This document shows positions 54,533 to 64,000 of a DNA stretch of 64,000 nucleotides, piece after piece (within the stretch, counting starts at the first letter, position 1; every line of letters begins with the position of its first letter). The DNA comes from GCA-003244245 sp050699435. GTDB lineage: Bacteria; Actinomycetota; Actinomycetes; Mycobacteriales; Pseudonocardiaceae. A program made the translations under genes and the position numbers. The stretch is taken from positions 1 through 64,000 of the forward strand of contig JBOHGM010000008.1 of assembly GCA_050699435.1 (NCBI GenBank), written 5' to 3'. Under the pieces are notes generated by a model, which searched no databases, was not told where the DNA came from, and saw nothing but the letters and a program-made list of their open reading frames with translations.

Positions 54533-55359
54533 TGATGCACGCTTTACTTACCACTGAACCCGGTATAGGAGACCGGCCGAACGAGGATTGGGCGGGAATG
54601 ACACCAGGGATCGCGGTCGTCCTCGACGGCCTGAGCGCGTCGAGCAATGCAAGAACCGGCTGCTCACACGGCATACCGTGGTACGTTGCCCAGCTTGGGT
54701 CCCGCCTGCTTTCTGCCGCCGCTCACACTCGGACTAGCCTGGCTGACGCCGTAGCACTTGCGATAACAGAAGTAGCAGCGCTTCACCCGGGATGCGATTT
54801 AGCGAATCCGGGGACGCCGTCGGCTGCTGTGGCCGTCGTGCGCCGCAGAGCTCACATGCTGGACTATTTGGTGCTTGCTGACACGGTAGTCATACTTCGC
54901 TCTCCGAGTGGCCGTATAACGAGAGTCACGGATGACCGCGTAGATCACGTTGCCGGTGAGGCACGCAGTGCAGCTCTCAGCTCTCCAATCGGATCGACAT
55001 CTCATCGTAAAGCCGTTGTCGAGCTGGTCGACGCGCAGCGCCCTCTACGTAACACCCCACAAGGGTATTGGGTTGCCTCGACAAATCCGCTAGCCGCCAA
55101 GCACGCGATCACGGGATCGCTCGCGACTAGTGCCGTGCTCGATGTGGCCCTCATGAGCGACGGCGCATCCCGCTACGTAGATCTCTTCAACGTCGCGTCG
55201 TGGTCGGAGACCCTCGACCTTCTGCGTAGCGCCGGACCTGACGAGCTTATTCATCGTGTGCGGGAACAGGAAAAGAGCGATCCCGACGGAAAAAGGTGGC
55301 CCCGCTACAAATCGGCGGATGACGCTACCGTAGTCTACGTGCGATGGCAGGCACCATGA
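54529..55359 (+). CDS. PP2C-type serine/threonine phosphatase
   Basis: A 276-residue metal-dependent phosphatase fold: GDRPNEDW (metal-site Asp region), GIAVVLDGLS, VALMSDGASRYVD and the final KSADDATVVYV, each matching a PP2C core motif. It lacks any sensor or membrane domain. The ATG overlaps the HTH gene's stop, so the pair is coupled. Codon use is visibly less GC-rich than the flanks and codon 6 is the rare TTA. It may reverse phosphorylation of the HTH sensor or an unknown kinase substrate; no kinase is nearby. Confidence 0.82.
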   Translation: MMMHALLTTEPGIGDRPNEDWAGMTPGIAVVLDGLSASSNARTGCSHGIPWYVAQLGSRLLSAAAHTRTSLADAVALAITEVAALHPGCDLANPGTPSAAVAVVRRRAHMLDYLVLADTVVILRSPSGRITRVTDDRVDHVAGEARSAALSSPIGSTSHRKAVVELVDAQRPLRNTPQGYWVASTNPLAAKHAITGSLATSAVLDVALMSDGASRYVDLFNVASWSETLDLLRSAGPDELIHRVREQEKSDPDGKRWPRYKSADDATVVYVRWQAP

Positions 55360-55405
55360 CGGCGAGCTGGCCGGCCGAAGTGGGCGCGGCCTACGCTTAC
55401 CAGGT

Positions 55406-56700
55406 TTACAGTTGGCCGGTCACTTTGAGCGCGAGGTAGGCGTCCGCGACCGCGGGGGCCAGGTGCTCCGGCGTGGCGTCGATGACCGTCACCCCGCGGC
55501 GGCCCAGTAGCTGCGCGGTGTGCCGGCGCCCAGCACGGGCACGTTCGGCGGCGGCCGCGTCGTACACCGCGCTGGAGTCACCACGTCCGCCCGCCATGGC
55601 CGCCACCAGCGGATCGTCCACCGCGGCCACCATCACCTTGTGTCTGCGGCTCAGCGCGGGTAGGCCGGGCAACAACCCCTGCTCCACCGCGGCCGCGTCC
55701 AGCCCGGTGAACAACACCACCAGACAGCGGCGGGACACCCGATTCAGCACCGCGGCGACCATGCCGCGGACGTCGGTCTCGATGAGTTCGGGCTCGATCG
55801 GGGCCATCGCGTGCGCCATCGCCGCGAGCAGATCACTCTGGGCCGCCCCCGTTACGCTGGCGCGCACGGTGCGGTCGAAGACCAGCAGGTCCACCCGGTC
55901 GCCGGCCCGGGAGGCCAGCGCGCCCAGCAGCAGCGCGGCGTCCATCGCGGCGTCCAGCCGGGGGGCATCGCCGACCCGCCCCGCCGAGGTCCGGCCGCTG
56001 TCGAGCACCAGCAGCACATGCCGGTCCCGTTCCGGGCGCCAGGTCCGCACCATCACCTCCGATGCTCGGGCAGTGGCTCGCCAGTCGATGGAGCGCACGT
56101 CGTCGCCGATCACGTACTCGCGCAGCGAGTCGAACTCGGTGCCCTGGCCGCGGACCAATGTGGAGGTCCGCCCGTCCAGCTCCCGCAGCCGAGCCAGCCG
56201 GGAGGGCAGGTGCCTCCGCGAGGTGAACGGGGGCAGCGCCCGCACCGTCCAGGGCAGCTCGTGCGAGCCCTGCCGGGCAGCCAGCCCCAGCGGCCCCACC
56301 GAGCGGACCGTCACCCGGTGGGCCCGGCGGTCGCCACGGCGGGTCGGGCGCAGTAGCACGGTGAACCGGCGCCGCTCGCCGGGCGGAATCCCGAGCCGGT
56401 ACCGGGTGGTGCTGGCGCCCGCGCTGGGTGGCCAGGCGTCGCGCAGTACGCCGTACAGGGTGCGCCGCCCGGTGTTGTGCACGACCAGGGCGACTTCGGC
56501 CTGCCCACCGAGGCGCACCGAGGTGTCTCCGGATCGCTGCAGCCGCAGGCCACGCACGCGGGCCGCCAGCGCCAGGTCGATCCCGATCCCGAGCAGCACC
56601 GCCCCCTGCACCGCGAGCAGGCCCCACCAGCTTGGCACGGCGAGCCCCACGATGAGCGCGCCGAGCGCCGCGAGCAGCGCGGTGCGCCCGGTCAGCGCCA

Positions 56701-56701
<1 letters not shown>
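55406..56701 (-). CDS. DUF58 protein with vWA-like domain
   Basis: A 431-residue protein anchored by two N-terminal helices (~8-45). The DUF58 core has GTEFDSLREYVIGDDVRSID and WRATARASEVMVRTW, followed by a von Willebrand A-like fold (VLLVLDSGRTSAGRVG). It acts with MoxR as an AAA-adaptor pair in envelope processes. Its ATG shares one base with the moxR stop (TGATG). Confidence 0.92.
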
Positions 56702-57680
<979 letters not shown>

Positions 57681-57684
<4 letters not shown>

Positions 57685-58817
57685 GATCCGCGTACCTCCC
57701 TGCCCAGCTCGTCCAGCCGGTCAGCCAGCCGGACCAGCGCGGCGTCATCGGCCGGTGCAGCACCGTATAGCAGCTCGTTCACCTCGGCCGCGGGCGTGCC
57801 GGTGCGGGCTGCGAGCGCGTCGACCACGGTCCTCGGCGCAGCGCTCGGGGGCACTCCCAGCAGCGGCAGCAGCCTGCTGCGGGTCGCCCCGCGCAGCGTT
57901 TCGGCGGCATGCCCGCGCGCCCCCGCCCGCCGGTAGAGGCGGCCCTGGCCTTCGACGGTCTCTGCCGCGCGTACCACCACGGGCAGTGGTTCGGCCACTA
58001 CCGGCCCGAGCCGGCGGCCCCGCCACAGTGCCGCCAGCAACACCGCGACGGCGAGCTGGGCGGCACCCCACAGCCAGCCCTGCGGTACGAGCTCGGCGAA
58101 GGATCGCTGCGGCCCAGTCGTCGCGGCCGGTGCCGGCGGGAGGTACCACAGCAGCCGCGGCTGCGCACCGAGCAGCCGCACCGCCAGCGCCGCGTTGCCC
58201 TCGGTGGCCAGCGCAGCATTGGTGAATACCTCGGGTGTCCCGATGACGCTGATCGTGCGGTCCTGATCCGGGACGGCCACCAGCGCGGCGCCGCGCTCCT
58301 CGGGATAGCAGCGCACCGCGCCCGGTCCGCTGGCCTGGTACAGCTGCCCGCCCAGGCCCGCGACCCCGGCCGCCCGGGCCGCGGGCAGCTCGCACCGGGG
58401 TTCCCGGGAAGCGACCGCGGCCTCCCCGGTGACCTCGACCGCGGTGCGCAGCGCCCGCAGCGCCGACTCGCCAGGGGCGACCACCACCAGGTCCGCTGCC
58501 GATGCGCGGGCGGCGGCGAGCTGATCGGGTGCCAGCCGCTCGGGGAACGCGACGAACACGGTGCTGTCCGGGCCAGCCGCGCGCACCTGGGCGGCCAGGC
58601 GGGCCACCTCGACCTCGACGCCCTGGCCGCGCAGCAACTCGGCCACCGCCCGGCTCCCGGCGCCGTCCACCGCTGCGGGATCCAGCAGGCCACGGGTGCT
58701 GCGGTCGGCGCTCACCGCGATGGCCAGCGCGGCGAGCAGCACCAGCAGCCCGATCAAAGCCGGTGCCCGGGCGGCCCGCCACAGCTGACCGATCCGGTCC
58801 AGCGACGTGCCGGTCAC
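57681..58817 (-). CDS. DUF4350 membrane protein
   Basis: A 378-residue protein with an N-terminal helix (~20-38), a large extracytoplasmic domain resembling a GldG/glutamine-amidotransferase-like Rossmann fold (LLRGQGVEVEVARL, DLVVVAPGESA, ALVAVPDQDRTISVIG) and a second helix near residue 265 (LWGAAQLAVAVLLAAL). GTG at 58817 overlaps the DUF4129 stop. A conserved member of the MoxR-DUF58 locus; function unknown. Confidence 0.85.
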
Positions 58818-59467
58818 CCGGCCGGGACCGGGGCCGCCGGGCGGGCCTGCCGGGTGGCGTCGTCGACGTCGCGCAGCCGCGCGTACATCTGGGCGGTGGC
58901 CGGGCGGGCGCCGTACCAGACCTCGTCGAAGATCCGGGCCGCTTCGCGCAGACCGGCGGCGCAGTCGGGGAGCGCCGCACCGGCCTGCACCGCTGCCTCG
59001 TCCGCGGTACGGCCGGGCCGGGCCTCCAGCAGGTCCCGCTGCTCCAGGTCCCGCACGATCGCCCGCAGCCGCTCCCGTACCGCGGGCGCCCAGGCGGCCC
59101 GGGCGGCGTAGTCCTCGGCGGCCTGCCGGTACTGCGCCGCACTGCGTGGCCGTTGCTCGAACGGGGTGGCTGCGCTGCTCGTGACCCGTCCGACGCGGCC
59201 AACGGCAAGTCGGATGGCGATCACGGCCAGCACGGCGAGGCACCCGAGCGCGACGAGGCCCTGATAACCGCCAGGGGATACGTTGCCGGCCCGTGCCAGC
59301 AGCTCGGCCAGGTGCTCGAGCACCCACTGCACGCCCCGGCTCAGCAGCGAGGGATCGTCGACGTGGTAGCGCGGGTCGGCCAGCTCCTGCATCGCCGCCC
59401 GCTGCGCTTCCTCGCGGGTGAGATCAACCGGGACGTCGGTCCCGGCGCTCACCAGGGTGGTGCTCAC
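58814..59467 (-). CDS. DUF4129 membrane protein
   Basis: A 217-residue protein with one membrane helix (about 72-92, GLVALGCLAVLAVIAIRLAV) and a C-terminal cytoplasmic DUF4129 helical domain (AQYRQAAEDYAARAAWAPAV, ADEAAVQAGAALP). GTG at 59467 overlaps the next gene's stop. It is a standard member of the MoxR-DUF58 locus and probably forms a membrane complex with DUF4350. Confidence 0.85.
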   Translation of the reverse strand: MSTTLVSAGTDVPVDLTREEAQRAAMQELADPRYHVDDPSLLSRGVQWVLEHLAELLARAGNVSPGGYQGLVALGCLAVLAVIAIRLAVGRVGRVTSSAATPFEQRPRSAAQYRQAAEDYAARAAWAPAVRERLRAIVRDLEQRDLLEARPGRTADEAAVQAGAALPDCAAGLREAARIFDEVWYGARPATAQMYARLRDVDDATRQARPAAPVPAG

Positions 59468-60504
59468 CAGGCCGGCTCCAGCGAAGGTCCGGCAGCAGTG
59501 GGTGGCCCCCCGGATACGGCGCGGGCCAGTTCGAGATCCCAGGCTTCCCGCCGGATCCGCTGGTCGAAGTAGAGCAGGCCGGTGACCCCTGCGGTGAACG
59601 GTGCGGTGATTGTGCCTGCGATGATCGTGCCGACTGCGGCGATCAGCAGGGCGGTCAGGCTGGTCGGGGCCAGTACGGCGGCGTCGGCGGTGAATGCCCC
59701 GTCGATCGCGGCCGCAGCGACCGCGAACGGGATGTTGATAATGCCGCTGATGACAGCTCCGATCAGCGTGCCCAGCAGCAGGATGCCGAACACCCGCCAC
59801 CACCGCGGACCCACCAGCCGCCGGGAGCGGGACAGCGCGGCGAGCACCCCGATGTGTTCCAGCATGTAGCCGGGCGGTGCCAGGGCCAGCGCCACCCACA
59901 GGTAGATCATCAGGCAGATCGCGGCGGGCACCGTCACCGCCCCCAGCACCACCGGCACCCAGACCGGCGCGCCGGCCACTGCGGCGAGCACGATCGGGAC
60001 GATGCCCGCGACGAGTGCCGCGGCCAGCAGCAGCGCGGTGAGCAGGCTCAGCCCCAGCAGCCCGGGCAGCCGAGGACGAGCTGCCGCCCAGGCCTCCTGC
60101 AGGGTGGTCCGCCAGCCGAGCACGGCGCGGCTGAGTACGACGATGAGCATCCCGGTGAGCAGCGTGACGGCCACGAAGTTCACCACCACGCCCAGCAGGG
60201 TGGCGGCCAGGCCACCGCCGAGCGCACCGGCTACCTCACTCCCCGACCCCGGCGCGGCCTGGTCCAGCTCGGCCAGGCCGTCGAAGTACAGGTAGCTCGC
60301 TGGTAGCTGCACCAGCTGGGTCAGCGTCATCACCACGGCGGACAACCCCAGCGTGACCGTGGGGTTGGCGCGGATATAGGAGATCGCCCCGTCGAGAATC
60401 TCGCCGAGTCCCAGCGGGCGAAGCGGGATCACCCCCGGCTTGGGTGCCGGGGACGCGGGCGGCCGGTAGCCCGGCGTGCCCCAACCGGACTGCGGATCGG
60501 TCAT
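59464..60504 (-). CDS. Multipass membrane protein of the MoxR-DUF58 locus
   Basis: A 346-residue protein with a Pro-rich N-terminal cytoplasmic tail (residues 1-30) and six to seven hydrophobic segments. The opening PGVIPLRPLGLGEILDGAIS matches the membrane domain otherwise found attached to glycerophosphodiester phosphodiesterases, here without the enzyme. It is the first gene of the operon running to DUF58. ATG at 60504 is favoured over ATG 60531. Confidence 0.85.
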   Translation of the reverse strand: MTDPQSGWGTPGYRPPASPAPKPGVIPLRPLGLGEILDGAISYIRANPTVTLGLSAVVMTLTQLVQLPASYLYFDGLAELDQAAPGSGSEVAGALGGGLAATLLGVVVNFVAVTLLTGMLIVVLSRAVLGWRTTLQEAWAAARPRLPGLLGLSLLTALLLAAALVAGIVPIVLAAVAGAPVWVPVVLGAVTVPAAICLMIYLWVALALAPPGYMLEHIGVLAALSRSRRLVGPRWWRVFGILLLGTLIGAVISGIINIPFAVAAAAIDGAFTADAAVLAPTSLTALLIAAVGTIIAGTITAPFTAGVTGLLYFDQRIRREAWDLELARAVSGGPPTAAGPSLEPAW

Positions 60505-60542
60505 GCGTGACTCCACTCGCACAGGTGGCACAGATTCAGGGC

Positions 60543-61628
60543 TCAGCCTCCGATGTAGCTCATCTCCACCTTGGCGAGGCCAGCTGTCTCGGTCGTGCGC
60601 TGCGCAGAATAGCGGTCGGTCCGGGCCTTCCAGGTACCGCTGATCGCAGCTTCGAGTTCGTCGTCGCTGGCGCCACCACGCAACAGCCCGCGCAGGTCAT
60701 GTCCCGTGCTGGCGAACAAACAAGTGTACAGCTCGCCCTTGGCGGATAGCCGGGCCCGGGTGCACGTGCGGCAGAAGGGCTTGGTGATCGAGGCGATCAC
60801 GCCGAGCTCGCCACCTCCGTCGAGGTAGCGGTACCGGGTGGCCACCTCGCCCGGGTAATGCGGATCCAGTGGTTCCACCGGCCAGACGCCGTTGATGCGT
60901 TGGACGATCTCGTCGGCCGAGACGACGTCGTCCATCCGCCAGCCGTTGGTGCTGCCGACGTCCATGTACTCGATGAACCGGACGACGTAGCCCTGGTCGC
61001 GTCCGAAGGCGGCGAGGTCGAGGATGTCCGTGCCGTCGTTCATCCCGCGCTTGACCACCGTGTTGACCTTCACCGGGCACAGGCCTGCCTCGGCCGCGGC
61101 CGCGATGCCCTGGATGACCCGGGCGAGCGGAATCTTCACGTCGCTGATGGCCCGAAACGTCGGTTCATCGAGTGAGTCCAGGCTGACCGTGATCCGGCTG
61201 AGCCCGGCATCCCGCAGGGCCTGCGCCTTCGCGGCCAGCAGCGAGCCGTTGGTCGTCAGGGCCACGTCCTCGATACCGTCGATGTCGACCAGCTGCTCGA
61301 CGAGTCGTTCGATGCCGTGCCGGACCAGGGGCTCCCCCCCGGTGAGCCGTAACTTCGTGACACCGAGGCGGGCGAAGACGGTCGCCACCCGGGTGATCTC
61401 CTCGAACGAGAGCAGCTCTGAGTGATCCATGAAGGGGAAGTCGGTGCCGAAGACGTCGCGAGGCATGCAGTAACAGCAGCGGAAGTTGCACCGGTCGGTC
61501 ACCGAGATGCGCAGGTCCCGCAGAGCGCGTCCGAACTGGTCGCTGACACTGGTCATGGCTTCGCCACTCGATCTGGGTGTGTCCCCCTCGATCTCGGTGT
61601 GCTTGGGCGGGAACCCGGCTGGGGTCAT
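60543..61628 (-). CDS. moaA: GTP 3',8-cyclase (molybdenum cofactor synthesis)
   Basis: A 361-residue radical SAM enzyme that starts molybdenum cofactor synthesis from GTP. The radical SAM cluster motif is CNFRCCYCMP. LRLTGGEPLVR is the SAM-binding segment, and the second cluster lies in FCRTCTRARLSAKGELYTC. The C-terminal Gly-Gly needed for catalysis is present (SYIGG). ATG at 61628 is chosen for GGAG 7 bases upstream. No other moa gene is nearby. Confidence 0.96.
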   Translation of the reverse strand: MTPAGFPPKHTEIEGDTPRSSGEAMTSVSDQFGRALRDLRISVTDRCNFRCCYCMPRDVFGTDFPFMDHSELLSFEEITRVATVFARLGVTKLRLTGGEPLVRHGIERLVEQLVDIDGIEDVALTTNGSLLAAKAQALRDAGLSRITVSLDSLDEPTFRAISDVKIPLARVIQGIAAAAEAGLCPVKVNTVVKRGMNDGTDILDLAAFGRDQGYVVRFIEYMDVGSTNGWRMDDVVSADEIVQRINGVWPVEPLDPHYPGEVATRYRYLDGGGELGVIASITKPFCRTCTRARLSAKGELYTCLFASTGHDLRGLLRGGASDDELEAAISGTWKARTDRYSAQRTTETAGLAKVEMSYIGG

Positions 61629-61783
61629 CACATTACTCCGTTCACCACGTGTCATGTCGTTCGCCGACGCGGTCGGGTCGGTTCATCGGGGGCATCGGGG
61701 CCGATGCCGCTCACAGTGAACAACTCCTGACTGGACCGCGGATCTTCCCGCAGGTGCTTGTGAGCCGCTCCTGCGGCCGACAG

Positions 61784-62426
61784 TCAGGACCACGGAGTCT
61801 GCGGTCGTTCGCTTGGCGCACCGTCGACGAAGACGTCGACCCGCTCGTCAAAGAAGCACAGCAGGTCGACGATCTCAGTGGCATCGGAAAGCGGTTGCTG
61901 GTAGCTCCACGCGATGTCCTCCACCATGCGCCCGTCCAGGTCCAGCGACCAGTACGAGGCCTCGCCCTTATAGGCGCACGCCGTGACCGTGTTACTTGGC
62001 CGCAGCAGGTCGGTGCGCACGTCCTCCCGCGGCAGGTAGAGGCGGACCGGCAGGTGGGTCTCGAACAGCAGCCGTGGTCGGATGCTGTCCGCGAGAACCC
62101 GGCCGTCACGCTCGATCCGCACGTGGCGGGCGCTGCGCCGCACGACCGGCCTCCGGGGTCAGCACGAGTGGTCCGCCGGCGCTGAGCCGAACCGGACCAC
62201 CCTCCGTCGCGCCGTCGCCCGCACGCCCTGGCACGAGCTCGGCCAGCAGGTCCTCGTCGGGCACCGCGTACTGCGGAACGACCCGCTGCGGTTCCCATAC
62301 CAGCAGTGCCCGGGTCGTGTCCACGATCGTCTGCTCGCCGAGCAGGGCTCGTACGCGTTTGGCCGTGGGCTCGTAGCGAAGCTCTCCCAGGGTGGTGAAG
62401 TGGTGACTGGAGACGTGAACTGCCAT
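61784..62426 (-). pseudogene. DUF427 protein gene with a frameshift
   Basis: A complete DUF427 protein (~210 residues) is split over two frames. The first half (62426 to about 62150) reads ELRYEPTAKRVRALLGEQTI and LLVWEPQRVVPQYAVPDEDL. The second half (about 62150 to 61784) reads SARHVRIERDGRVLADS, TVTACAYKGEASYWSLDLDG and DERVDVFVDG. One extra base near 62150 accounts for the break. The second half alone could start at GTG 62143. Function of DUF427 is unknown. Confidence 0.65.
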
Positions 62427-62552
62427 TCCTCGACCATGCTCAGCCGCCCCACCCGAGTCAACGTGGACCGCCACCTTTGTGGCGCAGCGGGAATGCTGTG
62501 GGCAGGACTGCTGCCCCGAGCTATCCTCGCGATCATGAGCTTTGGTTGACAT

Positions 62553-62828
62553 GCGCTTCCCTATGAGGCTGTCCGGCTGTGGGCCTCGGGCGAGCGCGGC
62601 CCCGGTGGTTTTCCGCCGCCGGTGACGGCCGCTGACGGATGGTCGCTGTACTCGTGGGTGCAGGTATCGGAGTGGCTGCGCACCAATCTGCTCACCGAGA
62701 CGGCGGCGCGGCCAGACGAGCGGATCATCGCAGCCGTGGATCATCTGGTTCGGGCCCGGTGTCTGCTCGACAACCGCGGCGGGTTGATAGCCTTGGCTGA
62801 CCTGCTGGACACCCCGCGGGCGGGCTGA
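62553..62828 (+). pseudogene. Remnant of a MerR/excisionase-like DNA-binding protein
   Basis: The frame reads LPYEAVRLWASGERGPGGFP and WSLYSWVQVSEWLRTNLL before ending in DTPRAG. The phrase around RLWASGERGPGGFP is typical of small actinobacterial helix-turn-helix proteins, where it follows an N-terminal helix that is absent here. ATG 62622 would give only 68 residues. Probably a 5'-truncated gene. Confidence 0.5.
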
Positions 62829-63054
62829 CTGCCGGCCGTGATGCGAGCACGATCGGGCAGGGGTCGCAACTCCGCTGTGATCAAGTCCCCGGCGTGTTGC
62901 TCGCGACAGACTGCGGGGCCGCCCACATGAGGTAGTCGACCCCGGTGCGGCAGGGTGTCTGGCTCACCAGCCGCGGGCCTTCGACTCTGCACGGGCAGCG
63001 TGCCCGGGCTCGCGCCCTGGAACAACGTCGACGACGGTGGGTGTTGGCCTGACC

Positions 63055-63987
63055 ATGCGAGCCGTTGCGCTGACCGAGTACGGGGATCCCGACGTCCTGT
63101 CCGTGCAGGAGCTGCCCGATCCGCCCCTCGGGCCCGACGTGGTGCTGGTCCGGATGGCCGCCGCCGGGGTGAACCCGGTCGACTACAAGATCCGCCAGGG
63201 ACGCTTGCGCGGCGCGTTTCCGCACCACGTGCCGCTGATTCCGGGTTGGGATGTGGCCGGTACCGTCGAGCAGGTCGGACCGGCCGTCACCGAGTTCGCC
63301 GCGGGCGACGAGGTGCTGGGCTATGTGCGCCGCGACCACGTGCAGTACGGCACCTACGCCGAGCTGGTCCCCGCGCCGGTCCGGACGCTGGCCCATCGGC
63401 CCGCGGGCCTGGACGTCGTCGCCGCGGCAGGCCTGCCGCTGGCCGGGCTGACCGCGCTGCAGGCGCTGCGGGCGGTCGGCACCGGGGACGGTGACACGGT
63501 GCTCGTGCACGCGGCAGCCGGGGGTGTGGGGCACTTCGCCGTGCAGGTGGCTCGGGTCCTGGGCGCGGCGCGGGTGATCGGCACGGCGAGCGAGCGCAAC
63601 CATGACTTCGTGCGCTCCCTGGGCGCCGAGCCGGTCGCCTACGGCGCGGGTCTACGGGATCGGGTGGCGCAGCTCGTGGGTGGGGACGGTCGGGTCGACG
63701 TGGTCGCCGACTTCGTCGGGGGCGAGGCGCTCACCACCTCCCCGGACCTCGTGCGCGACCCTGCCCGGCAGGTGTCTGTGGTCGACGCCGCACAGGTCAT
63801 GGCGCAGGGAGGCCGATACTGCTTCGTCCGCCCCGACGCCGCCGAACTCGGCTGGCTCGCCGGGCAGGCCGCATCGGGAGCAATCCACGTCGAGGTGGCG
63901 CGGACCTTCCCGCTCGCCGACGCGGCCGCGGCGCACCGCGTGATCGAGGACGGGCACGTGCGCGGCAAGCTGGTCCTACTCCGCTGA
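63055..63987 (+). CDS. NADPH:quinone oxidoreductase-type medium-chain dehydrogenase
   Basis: A 310-residue zinc-independent medium-chain reductase. GWDVAGTVEQVGPAVTEFAAGDEV is the GroES-like domain, and VLVHAAAGGVGHFAVQVARVLGA the NADPH Rossmann motif. Cysteine ligands of zinc enzymes are missing. Substrates are usually quinones or enals. ATG at 63055 is chosen because the alignment begins MRAVALTEYG. No operon partner is seen; the 226 bases upstream are non-coding. Confidence 0.92.
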   Translation: MRAVALTEYGDPDVLSVQELPDPPLGPDVVLVRMAAAGVNPVDYKIRQGRLRGAFPHHVPLIPGWDVAGTVEQVGPAVTEFAAGDEVLGYVRRDHVQYGTYAELVPAPVRTLAHRPAGLDVVAAAGLPLAGLTALQALRAVGTGDGDTVLVHAAAGGVGHFAVQVARVLGAARVIGTASERNHDFVRSLGAEPVAYGAGLRDRVAQLVGGDGRVDVVADFVGGEALTTSPDLVRDPARQVSVVDAAQVMAQGGRYCFVRPDAAELGWLAGQAASGAIHVEVARTFPLADAAAAHRVIEDGHVRGKLVLLR

Positions 63988-64000
63988 TCGGTGGCAGCAG

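Noticed and set aside
54799..55005. Antisense frame inside the PP2C gene
   Set aside because: The plus strand carries all phosphatase motifs; the antisense frame is short and featureless.

Overview
The window is high-GC actinobacterial chromosome, most like the Pseudonocardiales (Amycolatopsis, Saccharopolyspora, Pseudonocardia and relatives). Supporting signs are the frequent GTG starts, the XRE/DUF5753 regulator, the FUR-independent manganese riboswitch-TerC unit, and several genes that begin directly behind a TANNNT -10 box and so look leaderless. Gene order also follows a block known from Mycobacterium tuberculosis (pyk, tesB, pdtaR, polA, rpsA, coaE-grpB, DUF402, uvrB; Rv1617 to Rv1633), here interleaved with accessory genes. 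I ran no database search; family names come from recognising motifs and from general knowledge.

Layout. 1-8.1 kb: glutamate synthase gltB (3' part) and gltD, pyruvate kinase, acyl-CoA thioesterase II and a PLP decarboxylase. 8.2-11.8 kb: accessory stretch with an XRE regulator, a Tat-exported cyclase, a frameshifted TIR-domain remnant and a small coiled-coil protein, ending at tRNA-Leu(CAA). 12-18.5 kb: the ANTAR regulator pdtaR, then a branched-chain amino acid type ABC transporter whose binding protein converges on livFGMH across a perfect 18-bp hairpin; its LivH carries an extra extracytoplasmic domain. 18.7-21.3 kb: a four-gene ESX/type VII-like cassette without secretion machinery, flanked by 22-bp direct repeats. 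21.3-33.6 kb: thioesterase, polA, acetyltransferase and methyltransferase, rpsA, a peptidoglycan-binding protein, coaE-grpB, two DUF402 paralogues and uvrB, whose promoter and start codon are tandemly duplicated.

33.7-43.3 kb: a FIST sensory protein, a GlxA-type regulator, an ABC exporter whose ATPase is fused to an extracytoplasmic alpha/beta hydrolase, a manganese riboswitch with TerC, DUF4383, a GT87 mannosyltransferase and the debris of PIN toxin loci with an intact VapB-like antitoxin. 43.5-60.5 kb: a TPR regulator, then RDD and SpoIIM, then a roughly 8-kb accessory stretch, then DUF58, MoxR, DUF4350, DUF4129 and a multipass membrane protein. In many actinobacteria the RDD/SpoIIM and DUF58/MoxR genes are adjacent, so the stretch in between looks inserted.

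That insert (47.1-55.4 kb) holds a large pentapeptide-like membrane protein, decayed methyltransferase and regulator genes, and a compact module: a Nudix-like/cupin protein divergent from an HTH sensor gene that is translationally coupled to a PP2C-type phosphatase. This module and the hydrolase-ABC fusion are the best candidates for little-described systems. The window ends with moaA, a frameshifted DUF427 gene, a regulator remnant and a quinone oxidoreductase. Several genes (TIR, HTH sensor, DUF427, methyltransferase remnant) carry single-base frameshifts, some in G runs, so either local decay or sequence error must be considered.
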